From Anaeromusa acidaminophila DSM 3853 (GTDB taxonomy: Bacteria > Bacillota > Negativicutes > Anaeromusales > Anaeromusaceae): 64,000 bases of DNA. The DNA lies in contig NZ_KB894586.1 of NCBI RefSeq assembly GCF_000374545.1, forward strand, positions 114,249 to 178,248, given 5' to 3'. Each line of letters opens with the position of its first letter. Positions within the stretch are counted from its first letter, which is position 1. The notes beneath the pieces were generated by a model. It was not told where the DNA came from. It made no database searches and was given only the letters and a program-made list of their open reading frames with translations. Below, piece by piece: positions 17,591 to 25,399 of the stretch. The translations under genes and the position numbers were made by a program.

Positions 17591-17791
17591 ATGTGGACTG
17601 TCATTTATATTGCCACAAACCGTGCTCAGGCGGAACAACTGAAAGAGTTGCTGTGCCAAGAAGGAATTTTGGCCAACATCCGGCCTGCGGGTGCCATGGC
17701 AGCCGCCAATGACGGCTTGCATGAGATTCTGGTTCTTGAATCGGAAGCGGACGAGGCGCATGCTATTTTATGCGAGCATGCAATCAAGTAA
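17591..17791 (+). CDS. Small DUF2007-like protein
   Basis: A 66-residue cytoplasmic protein (WTVIYIATNRAQAEQLKELLCQEGILANIRPAG...EILVLESEADEAHAILCEH). The alternation of a strand, a helix with an LKELL pattern, a second strand and a helix resembles the ferredoxin-like DUF2007 fold once called a putative signal-transducing protein. It lies 40 bases behind etfA with an AGGAGG site and before a terminator, so it is probably the last gene of the etf operon. Function unknown. Confidence 0.7.
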   Translation: MWTVIYIATNRAQAEQLKELLCQEGILANIRPAGAMAAANDGLHEILVLESEADEAHAILCEHAIK

Positions 17792-17810
17792 ACTATGTGA
17801 TCAGAAATGA

Positions 17811-17855
17811 AAAGAAGAAGCGTAAGAGCGAGAGCCCTTTTACGCTTCTTCTTTT
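17811..17855. terminator. Bidirectional terminator after the etf operon
   Basis: Arms with GAAGAAGCGTAA and TTACGCTTCTTC are flanked by A and T tracts on both sides, so it serves the etf operon and the convergent acyltransferase gene. Confidence 0.85.
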
Positions 17856-17861
17856 TTTCTT

Positions 17862-18980
17862 TCATCGACGAGATCCAGAACCGGTGAGAATCCAGGAGAG
17901 GCCGGGGATAAAGCGGCTGAGAAAACGAAAGGCTATGGCGGCGCAGAGACTGCCGCCGGCAGCCCAGAGGAAAAAGAGAGGAATGCGTTCAGGAGTCAGT
18001 TCCAGCGAAGCGTCGGTAAGCCATTCCATGGCATAGTACATAAAAAAAGGATGTACGAGGTATACGAAGTAAGAATGCCGTCCCAAAAGGGAAAGGAGCC
18101 AGGAGAGCGAGCCGGGCAGGGGACGATCAAAGAGGGCGAAGAGCCAAAAGGTGGCGCCAAGGGTATACAGCATGCCGGGGGGGCTGAGCTGCTGCGCGGC
18201 ATTGACGGCGTCTTCCAGAGAATAAGACAACTGAAGGACCAGTATGTAGTAGTAGCCAAGCAATAGGCCCAAAGAAGCCAAAGCGGCAAAAGACAGGGAT
18301 GAAAAATATCGTTGCAGGAGCTTGCGAAATTGAGATACACGGACGGCGCAAACACCTCCTAGTAAAAAGAGAAATACATAATGCCACGGCCAGTAACTGA
18401 GGCGGTATTGGAGAAGTAAATTCAGCCAGTAATCTTCTTCATGCGGACGGAAGAGGGCGTAGGACCAATAGTTGAAGGCCATCTGCAGAAAAAAAAGGCA
18501 GGGAAGCAGCCAGATCCTTTTGCCGGATAGCTGGCGCACTAGAGGACGCCACAAAGGCATGAAGAGATAAAACCAAAGCAAGATGACCAAAAAATATAGT
18601 TGATAGGATCCTAAGCCAAAGAGGAAATAAGATTGTAAAAAAGGATCATCCCAGATGTGATCGTCGCCGCTTGTGTAAGTATAGTGTGTCATATAGAGAA
18701 GAGACCAGGTAAGATAGGGAACCAGAACGGTCCGCAGACGCCGAATCAGAAAGCGCCCGTATTGAAAAGGTTGCTCCAAGTCATCGTTTAAAAATAAGCC
18801 GAAGGCGGAAATGAAAAAAAAGATAGGTACGCTAAAACGGCTGGCGATTTCCAACAGGGCGAACAGATGAATATCCGGCTGCGCATAGGAAAGAGAAAAA
18901 GCGCCTGTGTGAATGCCGACTACTCCAAGCATAGCAATGCCTCTAGTGGCTTCTAGAGAAAATAAGTGTATTTTGGCCAT
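17862..18980 (-). CDS. Acyltransferase 3 family membrane protein
   Basis: These integral membrane proteins transfer acetyl or other acyl groups to sugars of surface polysaccharides. The 372-residue protein opens with FSLEATRGIAMLGVVGIHTGAF, which holds the conserved arginine and histidine of the family, and has about ten hydrophobic segments (for example FFFISAFGLFLNDD, YQLYFLVILLWFYLFMPLW, YWPWHYVFLFLLGGVCA). No polysaccharide genes lie nearby, so the acceptor is unknown. The start follows GAGGTG. Monocistronic and convergent to the etf operon. Confidence 0.85.
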   Translation of the reverse strand: MAKIHLFSLEATRGIAMLGVVGIHTGAFSLSYAQPDIHLFALLEIASRFSVPIFFFISAFGLFLNDDLEQPFQYGRFLIRRLRTVLVPYLTWSLLYMTHYTYTSGDDHIWDDPFLQSYFLFGLGSYQLYFLVILLWFYLFMPLWRPLVRQLSGKRIWLLPCLFFLQMAFNYWSYALFRPHEEDYWLNLLLQYRLSYWPWHYVFLFLLGGVCAVRVSQFRKLLQRYFSSLSFAALASLGLLLGYYYILVLQLSYSLEDAVNAAQQLSPPGMLYTLGATFWLFALFDRPLPGSLSWLLSLLGRHSYFVYLVHPFFMYYAMEWLTDASLELTPERIPLFFLWAAGGSLCAAIAFRFLSRFIPGLSWILTGSGSRR

Positions 18981-19062
18981 GAAACACCTCGATTATCGCT
19001 GTATTTGCGAAACTATAGGTACTGATAGATTGGAAAATGTCAAATTATTAGAAAAAGGTCAT

Positions 19063-19091
19063 TTGACGCTCTTCAAGCATACTACTATACT
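19063..19091 (+). promoter_or_regulatory. Sigma-A promoter of dat
   Basis: TTGACG (19063-19068) and TATACT (19086-19091) are separated by 17 bases. Downstream, the palindrome GATGATTATCATC (19135-19147) lies between promoter and gene and could be an operator. Confidence 0.75.
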
Positions 19092-19175
19092 AAAAGCATG
19101 AGAAGCTGCGGTCAAGAGCGAGAGCATTATAGAAGATGATTATCATCAATCAGAGGACAGGAAAGGAAGACGAAC

Positions 19176-20027
19176 ATGAAGGCTTTGGGGTATATTGACG
19201 GACGTATTGTGGAATTAGATCAAGAAGTAGTGTTGTTGGAAGATCGGGGCTATCAATTTGGCGATGGTGTGTATGAAGTTACCAAAGTTCACCAGGGGCG
19301 ATTGATTGCTTTTGAAGCGCATATGTTTCGCTTATATCGTTCGTTACGAGAATTGCGCATTCCAGTCACCTATACTATGGAAGAATTTCAAGAGATGCAC
19401 GAGCAGTTAATACGGGAAAGCGGCATTGCTGATGGCGCCATCTACTTGCAACTTACGCGAGGAGCAGCGCCGCGAAGTCATGCTTTTCCTAAACAGAGCT
19501 GTCCGGTTCTCACGATGACTATTCGCCCGCAGGCGCAGACGGAGGAGGATGTGCATCTGCAAGGTGTTTCGGCGCTGGTATTGGACGACATCCGTTGGCT
19601 GCGCTGCGATATTAAATCCTTGAACTTATTGCCGAACATCCTCGGTAAACAAGAAGCGAAAGAGGCTGGCTGCTATGAGGCCGTGCTGGTGCGAGACGGG
19701 AAAATTACGGAAGGTACGTCAAGCAACTGTTTTGTCGTTAAGGATGAAGTGTTATGGACGCATCCTTTGAATAATTTGATCTTGCCAGGTATTACCCGGC
19801 AGATTGTCTTAGACCGAATTGCTAAACCTTTAGGCCTCGCCGTTTTGGAGAAAGCCGTTACCCCTGAATTTGCTTATGGAGCGGATGAAGTCTTTTTAAC
19901 AGGAACCAGCACAGAAGTGATGCCTATAGTCAAGCTGGGTCGGCAAACAATCGGGAATGGCAAGCCGGGAGCGCTCACCTTACGGTTGCTAGCGGAATAT
20001 CGGAAGCTGGTCCAAGAAGGAATTTGA
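19176..20027 (+). CDS. dat: D-amino-acid (D-alanine) aminotransferase
   Basis: Dat makes D-glutamate from D-alanine and 2-oxoglutarate for peptidoglycan. The 283-residue class IV aminotransferase has EDRGYQFGDGVYEV near residue 28, the cofactor lysine in DIKSLNLLPNILGKQEA, and EGTSSNCFVV. The GDGVYEV and DIKSLNLL wording is that of Dat rather than of the branched-chain enzyme IlvE. ATG 19176 follows GGAAAGGAAG. It has its own promoter and is followed by a membrane-protein gene with its own ribosome-binding site. Confidence 0.88.
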   Translation: MKALGYIDGRIVELDQEVVLLEDRGYQFGDGVYEVTKVHQGRLIAFEAHMFRLYRSLRELRIPVTYTMEEFQEMHEQLIRESGIADGAIYLQLTRGAAPRSHAFPKQSCPVLTMTIRPQAQTEEDVHLQGVSALVLDDIRWLRCDIKSLNLLPNILGKQEAKEAGCYEAVLVRDGKITEGTSSNCFVVKDEVLWTHPLNNLILPGITRQIVLDRIAKPLGLAVLEKAVTPEFAYGADEVFLTGTSTEVMPIVKLGRQTIGNGKPGALTLRLLAEYRKLVQEGI

Positions 20028-20094
20028 CGCGGCGGTTGACGCGGGTAACCAGAGGATGATAGGATAAGAGGCAAAGAAGAATGAGGAGGAAACA

Positions 20095-20442
20095 GTGCCT
20101 GTGAATCAGACGTGGTTAATAGTATTTGCCCTGCTAATGGGCGGCAGCCTGATAAAAATGCTGCTGGTACACCCTTTAATTTGGGTGGGCATTGATTTGG
20201 TGATTCTTGGCGCCGCATATCAGGTGCTGAAACGGGATCCTCTGGTGAATGTGCCTCATAGCATGAAGCTTTTGGGCGCATTAACGGCGATCAATGTAGT
20301 TGTGGACTTGGGAATTTTAGAGGCTTGGATGGGGAATTTTGCCGTATTAGGTTTAGTGGGCTGGATGATATACCGCAGCCGCAGCGGCGGTGGCGGTGGT
20401 GGTTCCGCGCGACGTCAGCAACGGCATAAATGGAATAAGTAA
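20095..20442 (+). CDS. Small membrane protein of unknown function
   Basis: A 115-residue protein with three or four hydrophobic segments (LIVFALLMGGSLIKMLL, WVGIDLVILGAAYQVL, LLGALTAINVVVDLG, GNFAVLGLVGWMIY) and a short C-terminal tail made of RSRS, six glycines and basic residues. I do not recognise the family. The start is GTG 20095, five bases after AGGAGG. It lies 67 bases behind dat and before a terminator-like hairpin, so it probably belongs to the dat transcript. The basic, glycine-rich tail would face the cytoplasm by the positive-inside rule. Confidence 0.7.
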   Translation: MPVNQTWLIVFALLMGGSLIKMLLVHPLIWVGIDLVILGAAYQVLKRDPLVNVPHSMKLLGALTAINVVVDLGILEAWMGNFAVLGLVGWMIYRSRSGGGGGGSARRQQRHKWNK

Positions 20443-20457
20443 TATTTTGCGTCAATG

Positions 20458-20490
20458 ACGGCCGCGCTTAGAAAAGTGCGGCCGTTCTTT
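20458..20490 (+). terminator. Terminator-like hairpin upstream of the EamA gene
   Basis: Arms ACGGCCGCGCTT and AAGTGCGGCCGT enclose AGAA, with a short T-rich tail (TTCTTT) just before the ribosome-binding site of the next gene. Confidence 0.6.
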
Positions 20491-20505
20491 GTAGGAGGTG
20501 AAGCG

Positions 20506-21387
20506 GTGCGTCGCGCTTGGGGCTTGGAATTGGCTTTGTGGATGGTTGTACTTATTTGGGCGGGAAATTATATTGTAGGTAAAATCGGCATGCGTGAGTT
20601 CTTGCCGCAGATTTTTACTTGCTTGCGCTTTGCTATTGCGACGCCGCTGATGTATCTTGTTTTGTTCTGGCGTGAAGGCAAACTGTCTTTTGGGCAGGTC
20701 CCTTGGGGGCGCTGCCTTTTGGTGGGAGCGGTGGGGGTTGCCATCTACCAGACGCTGTTTATTGCCGCCTTAAAATACACGACGGCGACTACAGTGGCTT
20801 TAATGTTGGGGTTATCTCCTATTTCAACGGCCTTTGTAGCTGCATTTTTAGGGTATGAACGCTTGAGAAGACAGATGGTGGCCGGTTGTTTGCTGGCTCT
20901 TCTGGGCCTTATCTTTGTGTTGGGAGCCGCTGGCGGCAGTTGGGGCTTTCGGGAAGAGACTCTTTTTGGGGATATGCTGGCTTTGGCGGCGGGGGTGCTG
21001 TGGGGCGTTTATCCAGTGCTTATGCTGCCCATACTTCAAAGAGGCTCCGGCTTGTGGGCGACCTGCCATACTTCTTTGGCGGGGACCTTGCTATTGCTTG
21101 CGGCAACAGCTGGAGACTTATGGTTGTTTCCTTGGGAAACGGTTACCTTGGCAGGTTGGGGAGCGCTTCTTTATGCAGCTATTCCGGTGACGGTGATCAG
21201 TTTGCTTTTGTGGTATTATGGTATTGAGCGCCTGGGCTCGAACCAGGTGATGGTGTATATGTATTTGGTGACGCCGTTAGCCTTACTGCTTGCGGTGTGG
21301 CTGCTAGGAGAGCAGCTAAGCTGGTTGCAGGGGTTGGGGGCAGTGCTCGTTTTGGCTGGGGTCTTTTTGGCTAAGCGCCAGATTTGA
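20506..21387 (+). CDS. EamA family (drug/metabolite) transporter
   Basis: Drug/metabolite superfamily exporters have ten helices in two five-helix EamA repeats. The 293-residue protein fits: repeat one contains LWMVVLIWAGNYIVGKIGM, PLMYLVLFW and TTATTVALMLGLSPISTAFVAAF; repeat two contains LALAAGVLWGVYPVLML, IPVTVISLLLWYYGIERLG and YMYLVTPLALLLAVWLLGE. The start is GTG 20506, placed five bases after TAGGAGGTG; an in-frame ATG at 20455 sits before the hairpin and has no site. Substrate unknown, often amino acids or metabolites. Confidence 0.88.
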   Translation: MRRAWGLELALWMVVLIWAGNYIVGKIGMREFLPQIFTCLRFAIATPLMYLVLFWREGKLSFGQVPWGRCLLVGAVGVAIYQTLFIAALKYTTATTVALMLGLSPISTAFVAAFLGYERLRRQMVAGCLLALLGLIFVLGAAGGSWGFREETLFGDMLALAAGVLWGVYPVLMLPILQRGSGLWATCHTSLAGTLLLLAATAGDLWLFPWETVTLAGWGALLYAAIPVTVISLLLWYYGIERLGSNQVMVYMYLVTPLALLLAVWLLGEQLSWLQGLGAVLVLAGVFLAKRQI

Positions 21388-21402
21388 ATTATCCTGAGCG
21401 CG

Positions 21403-22095
21403 CTAACGGTGCGGCGGCTGGGCAAGCAGTCCCTGTCCGTAGAGATTGAGCCAATTGCGGCGGGCGAGACCGTCCGGCAAATGGCTCTGCAATTCTTCCC
21501 AGAAGAGACGGGAATGATTAGGGATGTGCATATGGCATAGTTCGTGCACTACTACATATTCAATAATCGGCAAAGGGGCCAAAATGAGACGCCAATTGAG
21601 ATTGACGTTTTTTTTGCTGGAACAACTGCCCCAACGGGTACGTTGTTCGCGGATGCTTAGTCGTTGTACGGAAACTCTCAGGCGGGCGCTCCATTGTTGT
21701 ATAAGTTTTGTGAAACAAGTTTGCGCTTCATGATAATACCATTGTCGTAAGTGAAGGTTTCTTATTTCCAGTGAAGCAGGCGTTGTTTTAAGAAAAGGCG
21801 CGTCTAGGAAGACGAAAGTGTTGCGCGGCAATTGCTCTGTTTCCTGCAGGCGATACCAACTGCCTTGGAAGAGGCAGCAGTCAGTTTGTTGCTGCGCTTG
21901 GCGTGCGGCTAGCTGCTGGGACAACCAATCCTCCTGATTTTCAAGCACTTGGCGCAAGCGGTCGGTTGGACAGTGCCAGGGCAAAGTAACGCTCAGCGTA
22001 CCGTCAGGCAAAAAACGCAAACGGATATGCTTGCTGCCCGCGCGCCGAGAGATTTGCAAAGAGAGAGCCTGCTGCTCCACCAGCCATTGTTTCAT
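21403..22095 (-). CDS. YgjP-like (DUF45) zinc metallopeptidase
   Basis: The 230-residue protein has the DUF45/WLM signatures: an N-terminal beta domain (SLQISRRAGSKHIRLRFLPDGTLSVTLP), TRWGSCSSKKNVNLNWRLILAP, the zinc site HELCHM in VVHELCHMHIPNHS, and FWEEL. The two histidines and glutamate fit a gluzincin-like active site. Members are often linked to protein or restriction-system processing, but the substrate is unknown. It converges with the EamA gene (15 bases apart) and diverges from the YitT gene. Confidence 0.88.
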   Translation of the reverse strand: MKQWLVEQQALSLQISRRAGSKHIRLRFLPDGTLSVTLPWHCPTDRLRQVLENQEDWLSQQLAARQAQQQTDCCLFQGSWYRLQETEQLPRNTFVFLDAPFLKTTPASLEIRNLHLRQWYYHEAQTCFTKLIQQWSARLRVSVQRLSIREQRTRWGSCSSKKNVNLNWRLILAPLPIIEYVVVHELCHMHIPNHSRLFWEELQSHLPDGLARRNWLNLYGQGLLAQPPHR

Positions 22096-22135
22096 TTAAA
22101 AGCCTCCTTAAAAAAGCTGCGAAAGGATATGTGCA

Positions 22136-23020
22136 ATGAACAAAAAAGAGAATGCTTGGGGACCTCTGACAAAACGGAAAATTTCCTGGCGCCGGGTACT
22201 GGCGATTCTCATAGGGTCGTTTCTTTGCGGGGCCTCGCTAAATTTATTTGTATTGCCTTTTCATATGCTCAGCGGAGGCGTCAGCGGTATTGCCATTATT
22301 TTATATTATCTCCTGGGGACGCCGGTAGGTGTGGCTATCGGTATTATGAATGTGCCTCTTTTATACGCAGCCTATCGCTGGCTTTCCAAGGATTTCTTTT
22401 ATAGTACCTTGGCAGGCATTGTCGTATTCATGGCGGCTGTGGATGTTACCGGTTTTTTGCAGCAGCATAGTCCTACTAAGGATATTTTTTTAGCTTCCTT
22501 ATATGGAGGCGTTTTTGGCGGTCTCGGTTTGGGCATGGTATTTCGCGCCGGCGCCTCTACGGGAGGTACGGATGTAGTCGGAATGATTGCTAAAAAACGC
22601 TATGGTATGGAGATCGGTACGGCGGCATTTGCTGTCAATGTGGTAGTGGTGGCCTGTGGGGCGCTGTTGTTCGGCCTGGAAATTGGTATGTATACGCTCA
22701 TTTCCATGTTTGTGGGCAGTACAGTAGTAGATAAAGTCATTGAAGGCTTTAACCGACGGAAGGTGCTGCTCATTATTTCACAAGAACGAGAACAGATTGC
22801 GAAACGCATTTTAGAAGAATTAGGCAGAGGGGCTACTTTCTTGCAGGCGCGCGGTGCGTATACCAGTGAAAGCAAGGATGTGCTCATGGTAGTCATTTCC
22901 CGAGCGCAAATCGCCCATGTGAAGCGTTTTGTGGATGAAGCGGACCAGGGCGCTTTCTTTATGGTCATTGATACGGCGGAAGTGATTGGCCGAGGCTTTA
23001 AGCGTCCCGGGGCGCTTTAA
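22136..23020 (+). CDS. YitT family membrane protein (DUF161-DUF2179)
   Basis: The 294-residue protein has five to six helices in the N-terminal domain, including SLCGASLNLFVLPFHMLSGGVSGIA-type segments in the order expected and the GASTGGTDVVGMIAKKR motif. A cytoplasmic DUF2179 domain follows from about residue 215 (RKVLLIISQEREQIAKRI, VLMVVISRAQIAHVKRFV, AEVIGRGF). Transport function is suspected for the family but not established. The start follows AAAGGAT. Single gene, divergent from the YgjP-like gene. Confidence 0.9.
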   Translation: MNKKENAWGPLTKRKISWRRVLAILIGSFLCGASLNLFVLPFHMLSGGVSGIAIILYYLLGTPVGVAIGIMNVPLLYAAYRWLSKDFFYSTLAGIVVFMAAVDVTGFLQQHSPTKDIFLASLYGGVFGGLGLGMVFRAGASTGGTDVVGMIAKKRYGMEIGTAAFAVNVVVVACGALLFGLEIGMYTLISMFVGSTVVDKVIEGFNRRKVLLIISQEREQIAKRILEELGRGATFLQARGAYTSESKDVLMVVISRAQIAHVKRFVDEADQGAFFMVIDTAEVIGRGFKRPGAL

Positions 23021-23100
23021 GTTGTTGGAGGTACGATAGAGTTGAACAGGAGTCGCGGGAGTCACGGGAGGGTACGCAGGAGAAAAACGACCTCAAAAGC

Positions 23101-23130
23101 TTTTCGCGTCTTTCGTGTGTTGCGCGGTTC
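23101..23130 (-). repeat. Dispersed intergenic GC-rich repeat, copy A
   Basis: Read on the minus strand, it is identical at 27 of 30 positions to 62733-62762. It begins GAACCGCG and contains CACGAAAGACGCGAAA. It lies between yitT and the tRNA-Leu gene. Confidence 0.7.
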
Positions 23131-23158
23131 TTTATCAACGTTTCTCCAATTTATTATT

Positions 23159-23190
23159 CAACCGCGAAAATTGCGAAAAGCACGAAGTGA
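23159..23190 (+). repeat. Degenerate inverted copy of the same repeat
   Basis: Starts CAACCGCGAAAA and carries GCGAAAAGCACGAAG, a weaker match in opposite orientation to copy A 28 bases away. Together the two could form a loose hairpin. Confidence 0.45.
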
Positions 23191-23213
23191 GAAATATTGA
23201 TGCAGAAATAAAA

Positions 23214-23241
23214 AAAGAACCCTTGAATCAAGGGTTCTTTT
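23214..23241. terminator. Terminator between yitT and tRNA-Leu
   Basis: AAGAACCCTTGA pairs with TCAAGGGTTCTT and is flanked by A and T runs, so it can work for both strands: after yitT and after the minus-strand tRNA. Confidence 0.8.
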
Positions 23242-23253
23242 ACTTTTGAAGTT

Positions 23254-23340
23254 TGGTGCCGGAGAAGGGACTTGAACCCCCACGGGACGAACCCGGATGA
23301 TTTTGAGTCATCTGCGTCTGCCATTCCGCCACTCCGGCAC
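23254..23340 (-). tRNA. tRNA-Leu (CAA)
   Basis: On the minus strand an acceptor GTGCCGG pairs with CCGGCAC, followed by an encoded CCA. The anticodon stem GATGA/TCATC encloses CTCAAAA, giving anticodon CAA (UUG codon). A long variable arm and the GGTTCAAGTCC T-arm fit a class II leucine tRNA. Confidence 0.95.
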
Positions 23341-23357
23341 TGCTTGGCACAGGTGTA

Positions 23358-23386
23358 ATAATATCATCTCTTCGTATGGTTGTCAA
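23358..23386 (-). promoter_or_regulatory. Sigma-A promoter of tRNA-Leu
   Basis: On the minus strand, TTGACA (23386-23381) and TATTAT (23363-23358) are 17 bases apart, and the tRNA starts 18 bases beyond. Confidence 0.85.
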
Positions 23387-23404
23387 CACTCGAAATGCAA
23401 ATTC

Positions 23405-23434
23405 TTGCAGAGGGCGTTATAAGGATGCTATAAT
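23405..23434 (+). promoter_or_regulatory. Sigma-A promoter of lepA
   Basis: TTGCAG (23405-23410), an 18-base spacer and TATAAT (23429-23434). It is divergent from the tRNA-Leu promoter. Confidence 0.7.
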
Positions 23435-23525
23435 CGATTAGCGACATCAATAAGCCTAAGAATAAGTTAGGGCAGGACCGAACTATAGCGGGCTTGCATT
23501 CAGTTTTAGAAAAGAGGAGCTTGGA

Positions 23526-25322
23526 ATGGACACAAAGAATATCCGCAATTTTTCGATCATCGCTCATATTGATCATGGTAAGTCCACTCTGGCGGATCGC
23601 CTGCTTGAATATACCGGCGCGCTTTCAGCGCGGGAGATGGAAGAGCAAGTGCTCGACCAGATGGAACTGGAACGTGAAAGAGGCATTACCATAAAATCGC
23701 AGGCCGTGCGTATTGCATACACGGCCCAAGACGGGCAGACCTATATGCTGCATCTGATTGATACTCCGGGACATGTTGATTTTACGTATGAAGTGTCTCG
23801 CAGCTTGGCTGCCTGTGAAGGCGCCTTGTTGGTAATTGATGCTGCGCAAGGCATTGAGGCGCAAACGCTGGCGAATGTATATTTGGCGCTGGAAAACAAT
23901 TTGGAAATTATTCCGGTCATTAATAAAATTGACTTGCCTAGCGCCGACCCGGAACGAGTTAAACAGGAAATTGAAGATGTTATTGGCATTGACGCGTCAG
24001 AAGCCATCTTAGTTAGCGCCAAGACGGGCATTGGCATCCCGGAAGTGCTAGAGGCTGTTGTAAAGAGGGTGCCGGCGCCTGCTGGCAAAGTTGAAGAGCC
24101 GCTGCAAGCGCTGATTTTTGATTCGCATTTTGACGCCTATAAAGGGGTTATCGCCTATGTGCGTGTTATAAACGGGCGCATGGCGCCTGGCATGAAACTG
24201 CGCATGATGGCGACGGACAAAGTTTTTGAGGCTACTGAAGTCGGCGTATTTCGCCCGGTGCCTACGAATGTTTCAGAACTGACCGCTGGTCAGGTTGGCT
24301 ATGTGGCGGGAAGTATTAAAAACGTTAAAGACGTGCGCGTAGGCGATACGGTAACCGATGCGGCGCGCCCAACAACGCAGGCGCTCGAAGGATACCGGAA
24401 AATTACGCCGATGGTATACTGCGGCTTGTATCCGGTGGAATCGTCGGAATATGATTCCCTACGGGATGCGTTGGAAAAATTGCAGCTTAACGATGCGGCG
24501 TTGGTCTTTGAACCGGAAACGTCTGTGGCTCTTGGTTTTGGTTTTCGCTGCGGTTTCTTAGGGTTGCTGCATATGGATGTCGTCCAAGAACGGCTGGAAC
24601 GTGAATATGGCATTGTTCTGATTACAACGGCGCCTAGCGTTATTTATCATGTATACAAGACGGACGGGGAAAAGCTAGAGATTGACAATCCTTCGAAACT
24701 TCCTACGCCGCAGGAAATTGAACATATTGAAGAACCTTACGTAAAAGCGACGGTTATCGTTCCCAACGAGTTTGTGGGGGCGGTGATGGAATTGTCTCAG
24801 GAAAAACGAGGCGAATTTAAGGACATGAAATATCTCGATACGACAAGGGTATTGTTGACCTATCATTTGCCTTTGAGCGAGATTATCTATGATTACTTTG
24901 ATCGCCTGAAATCATCTACCCGCGGCTATGCTTCGTTGGATTACGAATTGTCGGGCTATCAGGAGTCGGCGCTGGTTAAACTGGATATTCTTTTAAATGG
25001 CGATCCTGTAGATGCTCTGTCTGTTATTGTGCATCAAGAGAAAGCGACGCACAGGGGCCGTATTTTGGTTGAGAAGCTGCGCGGTATTATTCCCAGGCAG
25101 ATGTTTGAAATCCCCGTGCAGGCGGCCATAGGCAATAAGGTTATCGCCAGGGAAACGGTGCGCGCCATGCGTAAGGACGTACTGGCCAAATGTTATGGCG
25201 GCGATATTAGCCGGAAACGCAAATTGCTGGAGAAACAAAAAGAAGGCAAAAAGCGCATGAAACAGGTGGGGAGCGTAGAAGTTCCGCAAGAAGCCTTCAT
25301 GGCTATTTTAAAGATTGACTGA
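23526..25322 (+). CDS. lepA: Elongation factor 4
   Basis: LepA is a ribosome-bound GTPase that helps stalled or mis-translocated ribosomes and 30S assembly. The 598-residue protein has G1 in [14 protein letters not shown], the switch region [13 protein letters not shown]3 in DTPGHVDF, G4 in [10 protein letters not shown], then EF-G-like domains and the LepA-specific C-terminal domain ([36 protein letters not shown], given here as landmarks in order). The start follows GAGGAG. It is followed by hemW, as in many Firmicutes. Confidence 0.97.
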   Translation: MDTKNIRNFSIIAHIDHGKSTLADRLLEYTGALSAREMEEQVLDQMELERERGITIKSQAVRIAYTAQDGQTYMLHLIDTPGHVDFTYEVSRSLAACEGALLVIDAAQGIEAQTLANVYLALENNLEIIPVINKIDLPSADPERVKQEIEDVIGIDASEAILVSAKTGIGIPEVLEAVVKRVPAPAGKVEEPLQALIFDSHFDAYKGVIAYVRVINGRMAPGMKLRMMATDKVFEATEVGVFRPVPTNVSELTAGQVGYVAGSIKNVKDVRVGDTVTDAARPTTQALEGYRKITPMVYCGLYPVESSEYDSLRDALEKLQLNDAALVFEPETSVALGFGFRCGFLGLLHMDVVQERLEREYGIVLITTAPSVIYHVYKTDGEKLEIDNPSKLPTPQEIEHIEEPYVKATVIVPNEFVGAVMELSQEKRGEFKDMKYLDTTRVLLTYHLPLSEIIYDYFDRLKSSTRGYASLDYELSGYQESALVKLDILLNGDPVDALSVIVHQEKATHRGRILVEKLRGIIPRQMFEIPVQAAIGNKVIARETVRAMRKDVLAKCYGGDISRKRKLLEKQKEGKKRMKQVGSVEVPQEAFMAILKID

Positions 25323-25341
25323 GTTGTTTAAAATATAAAGC

Positions 25342-25378
25342 GGGCTGCCTCGAGAGCGATTGAGGCGGCCCTCTTTCT
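25342..25378 (+). terminator. Hairpin between lepA and hemW
   Basis: GGGCTGCCTC pairs with GAGGCGGCCC (one G-U) and is followed by a weak T-rich tail. It may be a partial terminator. Confidence 0.5.
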
Positions 25379-25399
25379 GGTTTTCCGGAGGGCGGGAAC

